A DNA stretch of 64,000 nucleotides from Cervus elaphus (GCF_910594005.1 NC_057816.1:40601797-40665796); one strand, 5' to 3'; positions 42,295 through 53,447 are shown, numbered from the stretch's first letter. Made by a program: numbers and translations. The notes: generated by a model not told the origin, from the sequence alone.

Positions 42295-42475
42295 TAGAGG
42301 GTGGGCACAGGGCTCACAAGAGAACTGCCGGGTGGGAACAGGCAGACATAGGCAATGTGGGGCCAGCCTATGTAAGGCCTTGTGGGCCACAGCGAGTTTC
42401 GGTTTTCCATTCTAAATATCTCTGGAAAGCCACTGAAGGGCTTTAGGCAGATGGGTTACAATCTCATATTCGTAT
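42295..42475 (-). repeat. ancient L2-like remnant
   Basis: 'cctatgtaaggccttgtggg' and 'ctggaaagccactgaaggg' followed by 'ctttaggcagatgggttac' match the same old repeat seen at 7618-8540 and 55410-55880. Confidence 0.5.
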
Positions 42476-43670
42476 TTTGAAAATATCTTCTTGGGTAACA
42501 TAGAGTGTAGCAAGTATTAAATGATCGACCCTTTACCAAACAACGTGTACAAATCAAACAGATGCTCAACAAATTTCAGTTTCTAACTTCTACCCCCTTT
42601 TGGTATCATGGCTACAAGGCCTATTGCTGGATTTCTGACCAAACTATCCACAAACCGGCTTGCCCTTTGTGACTTTCAGCTATGGAAGGATGACTTTTCA
42701 AACTGTGAAAGTTTTTCTGCCCACATGCATACAAATATTAGGTATACTATATCTTTATTCTCGTTTTGCCCGAGACCACAGATACGATTTTTCAATCAGA
42801 CACAGTGAGACTGCCCAGTTCTGAGAACCCACGGACACAGCTATTTGACAAGCATAGCCTTGGCAGCCTTTCTGCTGACTTGTGAAATCTGCCCGCCCCC
42901 TCTCCCCACCCCGAAGGCTCTAGTATCAACCTCAAAATCACAGCCCTCAGGACCCAGTGACTCTCCTGCATGCTCTTCTGCCAAGGCCAGTCTCACCAGA
43001 AGCAGATGCCCACATACCTGCCCCAAAGGGAAAGCACAGGGAGGCCAAAACCGCGTGGCAAGAAGTTGATGGACTTGCCAGGAAACGGCAGCTTCAGTTA
43101 AGTTCTGCACAAGCACGCCCCCGATTTCAGACATGAAAGCAGAACGGCTTCTCCAACAAATTCCTGTGAAAATATTACCCTTTCCAGGGATGACCACGCC
43201 TCCAGCCAAAGTTCCCCCAGCATCCTCTGTGTGTCCAAGGCACTATGAGCTGTGATCTGCAGCTTGGGAGATGGTCAAGGAGCATAACTATAGGTCCTGC
43301 CCTCCAGAGACAGGGCATCTAACGAGGAAGACGGTAGACCTCTTCTGGGTACTAGTATCTGAAACTCAAGAGAGCTTACGATCCATTTTGAGAGTTCAGA
43401 TTTAAGTACACAAAGCAATTACCAGCCAGTACACGAGAGTCCACCCCTTGGCTCCCACCAGGATTGCCGCGGGCGGTTAGCAGGACGGTCTGGTTTCCCG
43501 TCTTGGCTGAGCTCTATTGCCTGCCCCCTTGTCCACCTCTCTTCCCAGCACTGCCGGGGTCACTAGAATGCCTCCTGGGTCCTGCCCTTGGTGCAGCAGC
43601 CATTAAGCAGCTCCAGCCTCACTTCTAAGATATCGGTTCTGTCTTTCCTAAGCACTGGTTTTCACTTTTG
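42476..43670. other. unique DNA, nothing recognised
   Basis: A 122-codon minus frame (42841-43209) has no recognisable domain. No repeat was recognised over 1.2 kb. Confidence 0.5.
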
Positions 43671-43673
43671 GTC

Positions 43674-43863
43674 TCTGCCTGCTCAGTCGCTCAGTCATGT
43701 CTGACTCTTTGTGACCCCCATGGACTGTAGCCCACCAGGCTCCTCTGTCCATGGGATTTCCCAGGCAAGAACACTGGAGTGTACTGCCATTTCCAGGGGC
43801 ATTTCCCGACCCAGGGATCGAACCCACATCTCCTGCATCGGCAGGCAGATTCTTTACCACTGA
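43674..43863 (-). mobile_element. Bov-tA SINE, minus, ending in a hairpin
   Basis: 'gctcagtcgctcagtcatg', inverted core with 'ccatttccaggggcatttcc' shortened by about 12 bp, and inverted head 'gcaggcagattctttaccac'. Instead of the outer head the sequence folds back (43864-43879). Confidence 0.92.
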
Positions 43864-43879
43864 GTAAAGAATCTGCCTG
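43842..43879. repeat. perfect 16-bp inverted repeat, 6-base loop
   Basis: 'caggcagattctttac' (43842-43857), loop 'cactga', then its exact reverse complement 'gtaaagaatctgcctg' (43864-43879). The right arm is a plus-strand copy of the SINE head segment forming the left arm. Confidence 0.95.
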
Positions 43880-44095
43880 GGAATCACCTGGGATAGTTTA
43901 AAAAATTCTGATGCCAAGGCCATACTCTAGATAATTTTTTTCAGAATTCTCTGTAGATGGTCAATAGTATTTTAAATAATAATTATTTTTATTTATATTA
44001 TAAATATAAGTTTATATATATATTTATTTATAATAATTATAATGATTCTCCAAATCATTATAAAGCATAGCCAAAGTTGAAAACTAGTGCCCTAG
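43880..44095 (+). repeat. hAT-Charlie-type MITE remnant with AT-rich insert
   Basis: 'ggaatcacctgggatagttt', 'aaaattctgatgccaagg' on the left and 'aatgattctccaaatcatt', 'gccaaagttgaaaactag' on the right resemble an old non-autonomous hAT element. An AT-rich tract at about 43965-44050 lies in the middle. Confidence 0.5.
43965..44050. repeat. AT-rich low-complexity tract
   Basis: Almost only A and T, with several short self-complementary 'ataatTaattat'-type blocks. It could form cruciforms but shows no defined unit. Confidence 0.75.
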
Positions 44096-44254
44096 AGTGG
44101 GTCTGCCCCTGCTTTTATAGACTATTTGAGAATAGAGCTTATTCCTTGATCCATAGATCAGTCCTACCCGGAAATTTTAAAAACATTTCTGTTCTGGTTG
44201 TCTGCTTAGGATCCCAACTCCATTTTAGGTAATAAGTTAGGTAACCAAGACAGG

Positions 44255-44365
44255 AGATGGAAATACAGACTTTGGATTTACACAGACCCGTGTTCCAACC
44301 CACTGTGTATACCTTGACTCAATTATGGGTTTCTGAGCCTCAGTTTCACAGTCTCATAGAAAGTT
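44255..44365 (+). repeat. MIR SINE fragment
   Basis: 'tacacagacccgtgttccaacc', 'accttgactcaattatggg' and 'tctgagcctcagtttcac' follow MIR. Confidence 0.7.
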
Positions 44366-45345
44366 CTCTATGATGGTAGAGGAGACACTTCACATGGAGA
44401 GAAACTTCTAGATCTAGTATTTCTCAATGGCAAGTATGGGAAGAAAAACATCAAACAAAGGAGGTGACTGATCGTCATCTGATTAGCCCAAGCATGGAGC
44501 CAGTCCACTTTTCATCCTTCAAGCCTTGCATTAACACACCCAATTACAACAGTCTCTGCAGAGAGGAAACCGGTGAGCCTCATACATACCCCTTGCTCCT
44601 GAAAGAGCTAACTGGTGACTCAGAGAATTCAATGGGCCTGACGGACGGTCTGTCTTTTGAGGAAAGAAAATCCAAGCCTGGAAACTGGAGCCCTGCTATC
44701 CTTCTCACAGGGGTCATGAGAACGTCTCGCGTGGTGAGTTCATGTCCCTGAACTTGTATTCCTTTGTCATAACATCCAGAGCAGCTGGACGATTCCCAGA
44801 GGCAAGGCTTTGTCTACGGGACTTCGGAACACACTTTGAGAGAAAGATGCAGGGCTTGTGCTCATTTATTTGTTTTCTTAAAGAAGCTTTTCACTCTGGA
44901 AAATAGTTTTCAGAAACTTGGGGGAGCTTCTCTAAAGCTTAAAAGAGAAAGTGGGCCAAATGTCAAGCTTTAGACAAGACTCCTCCCCTCCCCCCATCTC
45001 CAGCCCCATGGATAAAGGACACCCAATTTCCTGTTGCCTCCTGGGACTGGTACACTTAGCCTAACTGGTATACCTAGTCTGGCTGCAACTTCCTTCATCA
45101 ACTGGAGCTTTAGGCACTGTAGGAAGATAAAAATCACTTAAAGCTTTCATTCTTCTCTCCAGTGGAAAAAATCCTAGCCGGTCTATACCATCCTCCAATC
45201 CTAAAGTCATTTCTTACTGTCCTGGGCATCTGCTGTGCCCAAGTCTCCAATACCACTTTCAGAGGTCAAACGTGGCCCACAGGGCACAGGGCAGGGGTGT
45301 CTGAAGTTTTGAGCAGAGCAATCTTTCTTACATAAACTACCCTGC
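44366..45345. other. unique DNA, nothing recognised
   Basis: About 1 kb without recognised repeat, RNA gene or domain-bearing frame. Confidence 0.5.
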
Positions 45346-45348
45346 TGG

Positions 45349-45479
45349 GGCTTCCCTGGTGGCTCTGTGGTAAAGAGTGGCAACCACACCAGTAATCTTG
45401 CCTGGGAAATCCATAGACAGAGGAGCCTGGAGGGCTACAATCCATGGGGTCAGTGGGACACGACTGAGCAACTGAACAT
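45349..45479 (+). mobile_element. Bov-tA SINE with large internal deletion
   Basis: Head 'ggcttccctggtggctctgtgg' runs to 'taaagagtgg' and joins directly to core 'caaccacaccagtaatcttg', so the B-box part and its linker are missing. It ends 'acgactgagcaactgaac'. Confidence 0.9.
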
Positions 45480-45576
45480 GCAGAGACCAAAATTGAGAAC
45501 CACTGTTTAGGAAAGACAGAACTGGTATCTTAGAAGGTGAGGCTGGAGCTGCTTAAACGTCTGCTGTACCAGGGGC

Positions 45577-45878
45577 AGGGCCTGCCAATGCAGGAGACGC
45601 AGGTTCGATCCCTGGTCCAGGAAGATCCCACGTTAGTTGGAGCAACTAAACCTGCGTGCCACAACTATTGAGCCTGTGCACTGGAGTTTGGGAGCTACAA
45701 CTACTTAAGCCCGAGGGCCCAGAGCCCAAGCCCCACAACAAGAGAAGCTACTGCAACGAGAAGCCTGAACACCGCAACTAGAAAGCAGCCCCTACTTGCC
45801 ACAACTAGAGGAAGCCCATGCGGCGACAAAGACCCAGCACAGCCATAAATAAATAAATTTAAAAAGCAGAGAGGGGAA
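45577..45878 (+). mobile_element. CHR-type SINE, 5' shortened, with long body
   Basis: It starts inside the head at 'cctgccaatgcaggagacg', then 'gttcgatccctggtccagg', the repetitive body 'acaagagaagctactgcaac', 'caacgagaagcctgaac', and an (aaat)n tail. 'gcagagag' occurs on both sides of a downstream poly-A (about 45867-45899). Confidence 0.9.
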
Positions 45879-45899
45879 AAAAAAAAAAAAAGCAGAGAG

Positions 45900-47297
45900 A
45901 AAGTATCCTGCTGGTTGGGTTTGCCACCCACCCACCGTTGCCAGGCGCCTCCCTAGCCAGTTTTGATGGGTGAGGAATTGTGATTGAGGCTGGATGTGAA
46001 TGACAATCTAAATTGGAAACCTTGAGGTTTAATTCTGCTAAACCTGCAGCGTGACAGTGAGACAGTACGAAGCATCCAGAGGTCTGAACAACACCCACAC
46101 GGACAGACGCTTGTTTCAAAACTGCAGCACCCGCGGAACTTCACCAGGTCCGCAAACAATGATCCGCAAACAACGGTTTGCAATAAAGCCCCAAATCCCC
46201 TGGTGAACCTTCCATTGCTTTGATCTGTTTTCTGTTCAGGGTTTCCCCAAAGAATTCTTTTGATGAGGAGAGTTCAAGGCTATGCCACTAGCAAATGAAC
46301 GAAAGCCTTGAGCTGCACAGATTCACCTCTGCTACAAATAGAGGAACAAGAACAAGCAGCAGAAGCAGAGCTGCCTGTCACGAGGCCCTGACACAGACAT
46401 TTGCTTAAAGTGTTTGACAAACGAAGCCAGGCTTTGCAGACCTGGGCCTCCCACTCCAGGGGCCTGAGCTGGACATGGGACTGGGTTTGTCCTCAGTCAC
46501 TCTCCCCATCTCCCATAAAGCCGTGAATAGCGCCATCTCTGGGTTTCTGTAAAACTGGCCACCAGGAATGTGCTTTTGGCCTTTTCTTTTCCACAGAAAT
46601 TACAAAGCGACTTGGTGCTTTACACCCAAGCTTCCAAGCCCCAAAGCAACACCACAATTTTAGGTACCTCCTGGGGTGTTTACCTCAAACAAGTCCAGAG
46701 GCCAAGAAAAATCAACAGGATGTAACATATTTCATCAAATCAGGCCTCTGGCCTGGAGAAAACACACTTGTTGGCATCTTCTCTGAATACCGACCTCCAG
46801 CATCTCTCCTCAGAAACTGTTGCTGTTCCGTGAATAATCATGTTAATGAGGATTGAGTAATCTGTTGGAGACCTGAGTCAGGATATTCAAAGGAGTTTTC
46901 AGGCCCAGGCTGGTGCCCAGGCAGCTCAAGTTTGCAGGCAAAGGAGAGGTTTGAGAGGAAGTGACAGTTGACCAGGAGCCCCCGAGGGGGACTGATCGGG
47001 GGCCACCCAGAATCTGCAAGGGGGTGGGGGCAACAGACTACAGGCTGCTGGAAGGCGCTGCTGGGGGCCTCTGTCACGAGAGAGAACGGACAACACGCTG
47101 GGGTTGACCAAGCCACAGGTGAGCGCAGGTCACCGCGGCCCTGGGAAACTGGAGGCCCAAGAAGAGCTGCTTTGGAGAAGAGACGCTACGTACTGAATTT
47201 TAGGTGCTAAGCAGCCCTGAACACTCAACAAGCAGCTCAAAAATGCTGGCCCTGGGGCTTGGCTTGGGGGCTAAAGGAACTTGCTGGAGGTTATGTG
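45900..47297. other. unique DNA, nothing recognised
   Basis: About 1.4 kb of mixed sequence. Small frames (46838-47210) in the GC-richer part show no domains. Confidence 0.5.
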
Positions 47298-47513
47298 CAT
47301 GTGCGTGCATGCTTAGTCATATCTGACGCTGCGACCCTATGGTCCGTAGCCCGTCAGGCTCCTCTGTCCATGCTATTTCCCAGGCAAGAATACTGGAGTG
47401 GGTTGCCATCTCCTCCTCTAGGGGATCTTCCTGACTCAGGGATTGAACCGGTGTCTTCTGCGTCTCCTGCACCGGCAGGCGGTTTCTTTACCACTGAGCC
47501 ACCTGGAAAGGCC
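47298..47513 (-). mobile_element. Bov-tA SINE, minus
   Basis: A (tgca)-like tail at the left, inverted core 'ggcaagaatactggagtggg', inverted head ending 'ctgagccacctggaaaggcc'. Confidence 0.92.
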
Positions 47514-47819
47514 TGCCGAAGGCCACACAGCCTGTGAGAGACAGGCTTTGGATGTGAACACGGGGATGCTCAGTGTTGAAGCCCAGGGTTTCCAATCCCA
47601 GCGCTCGCTGCCTCTTCAGAGAACCCTTCTCTGCATGTCAATGTCTTGGTGGGATGTAGCTCATTAAAGAAGGCTAGACAAATTAGAGGCTGAGTCAGAA
47701 TTTTCCAAAATGAAGGCCAGCCCACATAAAAAAAATTGGCTTTAATTTGTGGGGAATGAAAAAATGTGAAAGAACTAGAGCCACACTCAGGACGGAGAAC
47801 TGGGACCTGAGGGGGCTGT
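47514..47819. other. unique DNA, nothing recognised
   Basis: No element was recognised. Confidence 0.4.
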
Positions 47820-47955
47820 GTTCCTTAGGTTCCATCAGAACCTCCTCAGTAAATTTTTAAAGAAAGGTCCCCACCCCATCCCAGACCTACTAAATTAGGC
47901 TGTATCCTCTACAAAGCTCCCTGGGTGATTCCGAGGCATCTGGAACCACTGACAT
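47820..47955. repeat. hAT-Charlie-type MITE remnant
   Basis: 'ccccatcccagacctactaa', 'caaagctccctgggtgattc' and 'cgaggcatctggaaccactg' match the end of an old non-autonomous hAT element. Confidence 0.55.
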
Positions 47956-48024
47956 AATAAAGATAATCTGAGGGAAGATCTTACAGATAACAGATAATAA
48001 TAAATAAGAGCTCCCTGCTTTAGA

Positions 48025-48150
48025 TGTCTTACTGCATGCCAGATGCTGTTCTGAGGGCCGGCTCTCATGATTTGATTTAATTTAGTGCAGAAGACGGCAG
48101 GAGGAGAAACAGAGGCTCCAGGAGGCTCAGCAGCTTGTCCACGGCCCCCC
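48025..48150 (-). repeat. MIR SINE, minus
   Basis: 'atgccagatgctgttctgag', 'tctcatgatttgatttaattt', 'gagaaacagaggctccagg' follow inverted MIR. Confidence 0.65.
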
Positions 48151-49165
48151 AGGGGCCTGCCTGAGGCCAAGGTCGTGGTGTGGATGGAGGGGGAGTGGTC
48201 CTCCAGCAGGGATGCCTTTGGGAGACACGGGGAGCGTGCCCTGAGCAGCCTGGGCAGAGCATCTTTCCCAGGAGGGCCACACGCCAACCTGCCAGCTCGC
48301 CAGGGACAGAAACAACAGAGAGTTGGGATGTGGAGCGGCTGGCCGGCTGGCGCCTGGCGAGCAGGCTCTGCTAAGCTGCGTACCTGGGACGCGCTCACCC
48401 GAACCCGATTCCACCCACATCTCCAACCACAGCCAAGCAGATCCATCCTCTCACTTTGAAGAGGTTTCCTGAACACGGACTTGGGGGTCAGAGCTCAGGG
48501 CTCCAGTCCTGTCTGGACTGCGGACTCTCCTGCTTCTCCTGCAACATCAGTCCATCTGCAACAGGAGAAGCTCCCCCGTGCCGTCTCCAAGGTTCCTTCC
48601 AGCGTCGATTCCCTGTGACGACCAGCTGCCCCACGGGGACGGGGGTAGAGACAAGACCAAGGGCAGAACTGCCCTCCTGGGGCCTCGGCCCAGCGCAGGA
48701 GGTGTGTGTGAAGGCGGTTCCTTCAGGTCAGCCCAGGTGCTGTGCAGTCAGAGGAAGCCCCCCTGGGCACGGCTCTTTCTTGGCAGCCCCAGGCCCTGGA
48801 GCAGGGCGGCACTGACAGGAAACCCACAAGGAGGCGTGCGCTTCCCGAGTCCCCGTCCTTCAGCCCCCTCGTTCATGAGTCAGTCACCACAGCCAAGCAG
48901 CGGCGCTGAGTCACTCTCCTCCCCACACAAGCCCGGGCCCGGGCCGCAGAGGCAGGGTGCCGAGCGTTCCCACAGAAGAACGCTGTGGGCCTCAGCTATG
49001 CATTCCAGCCACGACCACCGAGTCACCGCTGAGTGCGGTCTGGCGCGGGGCCTGGTTTCTCATCCTTTGGCCACTGAAAGCCGTCTCTGCAAAGTATGAG
49101 GTGCGATGCGGTTGCGCCAGCTTGCTGCTGGCCTGTTGGTTGACCCAGGACAAACTGACAGTCAG
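48151..49165. other. GC- and CpG-richer unique stretch
   Basis: Visibly richer in G+C and CpG than the rest of the window, for example 'gctggccggctggcgcctgg' and 'gacgcgctcacccgaacccg' near 48339-48409, with more CpG near 48600-49050. Long frames on both strands follow from the composition. It could be a weak CpG island or an element with regulatory activity, but nothing in the sequence shows a promoter. Confidence 0.4.
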
Positions 49166-49169
49166 TCAC

Positions 49170-49355
49170 GTACTGTGTATCAGGTGATGTTTCAAGAGCT
49201 TCACGGTACTAATGCATTTCGTTCCGGTAACAACCACAGGAGGGGTAATCAACCCTATTTTCTTGATTAGGAAAGTGAGCACAAGATGCTTAGACAGTCT
49301 GCCCAAAGTCACAAAATCGGGGAGACAAAGCCAGGATCTGAACCCATGTGATGGT
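49170..49355 (-). repeat. MIR SINE, minus
   Basis: 'gtatcaggtgatgtttcaag', 'ggtaacaaccacaggaggg', 'gcccaaagtcacaaaatcg' and 'ccaggatctgaacccatg' cover most of inverted MIR. Confidence 0.8.
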
Positions 49356-49570
49356 GGTTCAGGTAATGCAGTGGTAAAGGATCTGCCTGCCAAAGCAAAG
49401 GACATAAGAGATGCGGGTTCAAGCACTGAGTCAGGAAGATCCACTAAGGGAGGAAATGGCAGCCACTCCAATATTCTTGCCTGAAGAATCCCATGGACAG
49501 AGAACCCTGGTGGGCTATAGTCCACAGGGTTGCAAAGAGTTGAATGTGATCAAGTACACACTCACACGAT
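49356..49570 (+). mobile_element. Bov-tA SINE, diverged
   Basis: A head with 'taatgcagtggtaaaggatc', B-box-like 'gggttcaagcactgagtcag', core 'ccatggacagagaaccctgg', end near 'gttgaatgtgatcaag'. More diverged than most copies here. Confidence 0.88.
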
Positions 49571-49738
49571 GTCAGTTCTAAAGCTCTTAATGTTAAATGC
49601 CATGTTACACCGTCTACATTAAAATAACTAGAAAATAAGAACATGAAGGGGAAATGTAATAAGAGAAATAAAAGGGGACCAGACAGGATACTGAAACTAC
49701 ACTGCTTTGGGAGAGGTGGACATGAGGGAGAGGAAGGT

Positions 49739-49770
49739 GTTGGGTTGGCCAAAAAGTTCATGTGAACTTA
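49739..49770 (+). repeat. mariner-type terminal inverted repeat stub
   Basis: 'ttgggttggccaaaaagttc' matches the end of a mariner family common in ruminants. It is followed by 'atgtgaactta', as if only one end and the beginning of the other remain. No transposase remains. Confidence 0.5.
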
Positions 49771-49794
49771 TTTTCAGTATTTGCGCTGCTATCT

Positions 49795-50401
49795 TTACTT
49801 TTGGGGGGCTCAAAAATCACTGCAGATGGTGACTGCACCTATGAAATTAAAAGACACTTGCTCCTTGGAAGAAAAGCTATGACCAAACCAGACAGCATAT
49901 TAAAAAGCAGAGACATTACTTTGCCAACAAAGGTCCATCTAGTCAAAGCTATGGTTTTTCCAATAGTCATGTATGGATGTGAGAGTTGGACTGTAAAAAC
50001 AGCTGAGTGCCGAAGAATTGATGCTTTTGAACTGTGGTGTTGGAGAAGACTCTTAAGAGTCCCTTGGACTGCAAGGAGTCCAACCAGTCCATCCTAAAGG
50101 AGATCAGTCCTGGGTGTTCATTGGAAGGACTGATGCTAAAGCTGAAATTCCAACACTTTGGCCACCTGATGTGAAGAACTGACTCATTGGAAGAGACCCT
50201 GAAGCTGGGAAAGATTGAGGGTGGGAGGAGAAGGGGATGACAGAGGATGAGATGGTTGGATGGCATCACCGACTCAATGCACATGAGTTTGAGTAAACTC
50301 TGGGAGTTGGTGATGGACAGGGAGGCCTGATGTGTTGCAGTCCATGGGGTCGCAAAGAGTCAGACATGACTGAGCGACTGAACTGAACTGAACTGAACTG
50401 T
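49795..50401 (+). mobile_element. BovB LINE, 5'-truncated, 0.6 kb
   Basis: It starts in the ORF2 C-terminal part (about 49795, 'ggctcaaaaatcactgcag') and runs to the 3' tail 'gactgaactgaactgaactg'. The open stretch 49762-50097 encodes 'GCESWTVKTAECRRIDAFEL'; frameshifts follow. Flanks 'gctgctatct' (49785-49794) and 'gctggtatct' (50402-50411) look like the target duplication. Confidence 0.93.
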
Positions 50402-50411
50402 GCTGGTATCT

Positions 50412-51324
50412 GGGACACCGATCCAGGTTGATTGGAAAATAAGTGCATGCTCTTCCCCAGGCCAGAGGGCAACAGTGTCAGAGGGGCTCAGAGGAGGAAG
50501 ACATGTCCATCAGATGCATCATGAAAGGTTTCTCAAGAAGAAACATCAGCCAAGGGCCTTAGGGTTTCCCAGACACAAGTGAAGATGGACGCTGGTCCAG
50601 AGAGGTCCCTTCAGGAGGTGGGACAGTGTGAGCAAAGGCAGAGAGGTGGGAAAGTGAAGGCACTCTCAGGAAGAGGGGGTACTTGTGCTTTCCTGAGTCA
50701 CAGCACAAGATGAAGAGAAGCAGCAGGAGCCAGGCTGGAGAGATCTGATCACAGGAGACCTTCGACGACAGGCTGGGGAGGCTAGGTTGTACTTGTCAGG
50801 CCATCGGTGACTGAATCTTCCCAAACAGGACAGCCCACGACACAGCAAAGCCTTCAGAAACTGGCTTGGTGCAGGGGGTGTGGCGGCTGGAAGCCAGCAG
50901 TCAGGACAGCGCTGTCACAGACGCCAACACAATGAGACTAGGACAGGGACAGCGGCACTGGGAACCCAACAGGGACAGACGCACTGGAAAGGGAGGCTCA
51001 ACAGGACTTCGGGGCATGAAACATTTGCATTAATATGTGTGGCAGCGTGCGGAGGGTTGCGGGGTTGAGAGGGAAGAAATCAACAGACCAGAGGTGCCTA
51101 CCCTGAGTGTCTGGCAGAACAGGCAGGAAAGAGGTGGATTTTCATTTGACACTGTCTAGAATCTTGGCGATGGAGCAGATCCCAGCAAGGGCAGACAAGA
51201 TGGGAGGCTGGGGGGCTCCCAGTACAGAGGACTGAGGCCACTGCACGAAGGGAAGCCAGGAGACAGTGAGGACAGGAGTGGGGCGCTGTCCACTCTACCA
51301 GGACCCGAGTCTCTTCCTCCTCGT
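50412..51324. repeat. probable ancient L2-like tract
   Basis: 'gtgtgagcaaaggcagagagg', 'gctggagagatctgatcac' and 'tgtacttgtcaggccatcgg' resemble the old repeat seen at 42295 and 55410, but divergence is high and the limits are guesses. Confidence 0.35.
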
Positions 51325-51340
51325 AAGACTGTGGCTAATG

Positions 51341-51462
51341 GACTTCCCTGGTGGCCGGGTGGTTAGGACTCTACACTTGCACTGCAGGAGATGCAGGTTC
51401 CATACCTGCCTAGAGAACTAAGATACTGCATGCCACTTGGCCTGGCCAAAAACAATAATAAA
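51341..51462 (+). mobile_element. CHR-type SINE, short form
   Basis: 'gacttccctggtggccgggtgg', 'gcaggttccatacctgcc', 'tagagaactaagatactgc'. Target duplication 'aagactgtggctaatg' (51325-51340) and 'aagattgtggccaatg' (51463-51478), 14 of 16 identical. Confidence 0.93.
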
Positions 51463-51478
51463 AAGATTGTGGCCAATG

Positions 51479-51722
51479 TTTATAATAGAGTGGTTAAGAG
51501 CACAGGCCCTGGAGCAAGAGAGCTGTGGTTTGAACCCCAGCTCCCCCCTCCACTAGCTGTGTGATCTTGAGGAAGGTACTTAATTCTGTGCCTCAGTTTC
51601 AAATCCTGTAAAATGGGGATAGTAATAGTACCTACTTCCAAAAATTAGGATGAGATACAAGAGTCAGTATACATAAAAGGTTTTGATCAGTACTTGGCAC
51701 ACAGAAAGTGCTATGACTCTTG
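51479..51722 (+). repeat. MIR SINE, nearly full length
   Basis: 'agagtggttaagagcacagg', 'ctagctgtgtgatcttgagg', 'tgtgcctcagtttcaaatc', 'aaaatggggatagtaatag' and 'acttggcacacagaaagtgc' run in order. It lies next to the CHR SINE. Confidence 0.9.
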
Positions 51723-53305
51723 ATGTTATAATTAATATAAGGGCAACAAGTAAATAAAGAGCGCTTTTGAGCCATATGCACACTGGCTATCTCACTGGGT
51801 TATCACAGTGACACTATCTAGATGGAGTCTAGAGCAGCTAGGACTGCCGACCTACAGTGGCAAAGCTGAGGCGGGAGCCACCCACTCTGCCATCATGTTG
51901 CCTTTGGAGTCCAGATGGGAAGAATGAAAAGGAACCAGAATTTCCTTCTTTCACTTATTCTCCATGTTCCACTAATTCAGTCCCCAAATCCCACCCAAAA
52001 TACACCCTTCTCTTCCATTCCAACACACAGCCATCATAAGCAAAAGGAAGGGAAGGAGAAGGCAAGAAGGAGGAGAAAAAGAGGGAGGAGAGAGAATGGA
52101 AGACCAGAGAGGTGTCAGGGAAGTCTCTACCTGTCAGTCAGAAGTGGAGGCCCTGATATGAATCCCCCAAATGAACCCAGGAGTATGGGTGTTGCAGGAA
52201 AAAGCCAATTCTGACTCCATGTTGGAACTGTTTCTTTGACTTGCTTTTTGTTGCTTTTGTTATTATAATCATACGTAATGGTCTGCTTCAGAGAATCCTG
52301 CCCCTCTGTCTGTCTGTTAGACTAAAGTGCCTTTGTTCAGGACCCTGTCCATCTGGACATGGCAGGAAAGAAGAAATTAACACATTCTCCTGCCTGAGGC
52401 TTGCCACTGTAGGAGACAGTTGCAAGATTAATGGCCTTTTACTTTGTTTCCTCACATCTCTCCATCTCTGATTTTTTAAAAAAATCTGGCATCTTAGACC
52501 CCATAAGATGGTTATTTTGATACATTAGTCTGCCATCTTCTCAGTCAGCTGGCTTTCCGAATGGTTGTATTCTGTGCCTCAGCACCTCGTTGTTGAGTCA
52601 TTGGCGTTGTTGAGTCAAGCGGCGATCAGAGTGAGCCTGGACTCAGTAACATGGGGGCTTCAGCCAGGGGCACGTGCCTCTACATGTGAATCACTTGCAC
52701 CCACACCAGTGCCGGCTTCTCCCTGCTCTTAACCCCCAACAGCCTGGACAGTGGCAAGTCCACAGCTGCCTGCTGATCATGTTAGTTAGTTGGCAGCATG
52801 TCCTCTGGGAGTGCAGACTTCCCAGCTTTCTCAACAAATAATCAGATATTGTGCTTACCTGTCTCTCAGAAAAGCCATTGTTTTGGGTTTGAAATCAATG
52901 ATCATGCCTCCAAAAGAAAATTATCCAGACAACAAAGAGTGACTAGTAGCATTTTAGTCCCACATCCGAGGCACTGTCTACTATGTGTGAACCTCAAGCA
53001 AGACAGAGGGGTCACATTCATGGGTAGAAAATGGTTCTGGGTTTTCATTTTGCTTTGATTAGAAAAAAGAGGGGCATAGATAACATCTGGTTTGTCCATT
53101 GTCATCTTTCTGGGAAACCTTTCGGTAGGTTCCTTTAAACACTATCTGTGGCCTGCCCCCTTAGGACGCACTGAAACTGCAATTGATGATAAGGAACAAT
53201 AAAAGTTGATTTAGACAGAATTCTCCTGTGGCATTTCTTGAAAGGTGACATTCTATCTTTGCTCTATTCTGCATGTCACCAGGCACTGTTAGAAAATCAG
53301 GAATT
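51723..53305. other. unique DNA with a purine-rich tract
   Basis: About 1.6 kb. A purine-only tract with 'gaagggaaggagaaggcaag' lies at about 52040-52110. No repeat family or exon was recognised. Confidence 0.5.
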
Positions 53306-53318
53306 GTCCATGGACTTG

Positions 53319-53447
53319 GAGAAGTAAATGGCAACTCACTCCAGTATTCTTGCCTGGAAAATCCCATGGACAGAGCAGCCTGGTGGGCTACAGTCCGGGG
53401 GGCTGCAAAGAATCAGACACGACTGAGCGACGAAGCCCACCAAGCAC
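53319..53447 (+). mobile_element. Bov-A core monomer, headless
   Basis: 'gagaagtaaatggcaactcac' through 'cagacacgactgagcgac'. 'tggacttg' flanks it at 53311-53318 and 53448-53455. Confidence 0.9.

Noticed and set aside
43965..44050. AT-rich tract as a replication origin or attachment region
   Set aside because: Only low-complexity A/T with no defined unit or partner motif. Composition alone does not support a function.
47895..48476. 193-codon minus-strand frame
   Set aside because: It begins in a hAT remnant, crosses a MIR, and continues into GC-rich DNA where stops are rare. No family resemblance.
48578..49099. 173-codon plus-strand frame in the GC-rich stretch
   Set aside because: Open because of base composition; the opposite strand and neighbouring frames are also open. 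No recognisable domain.
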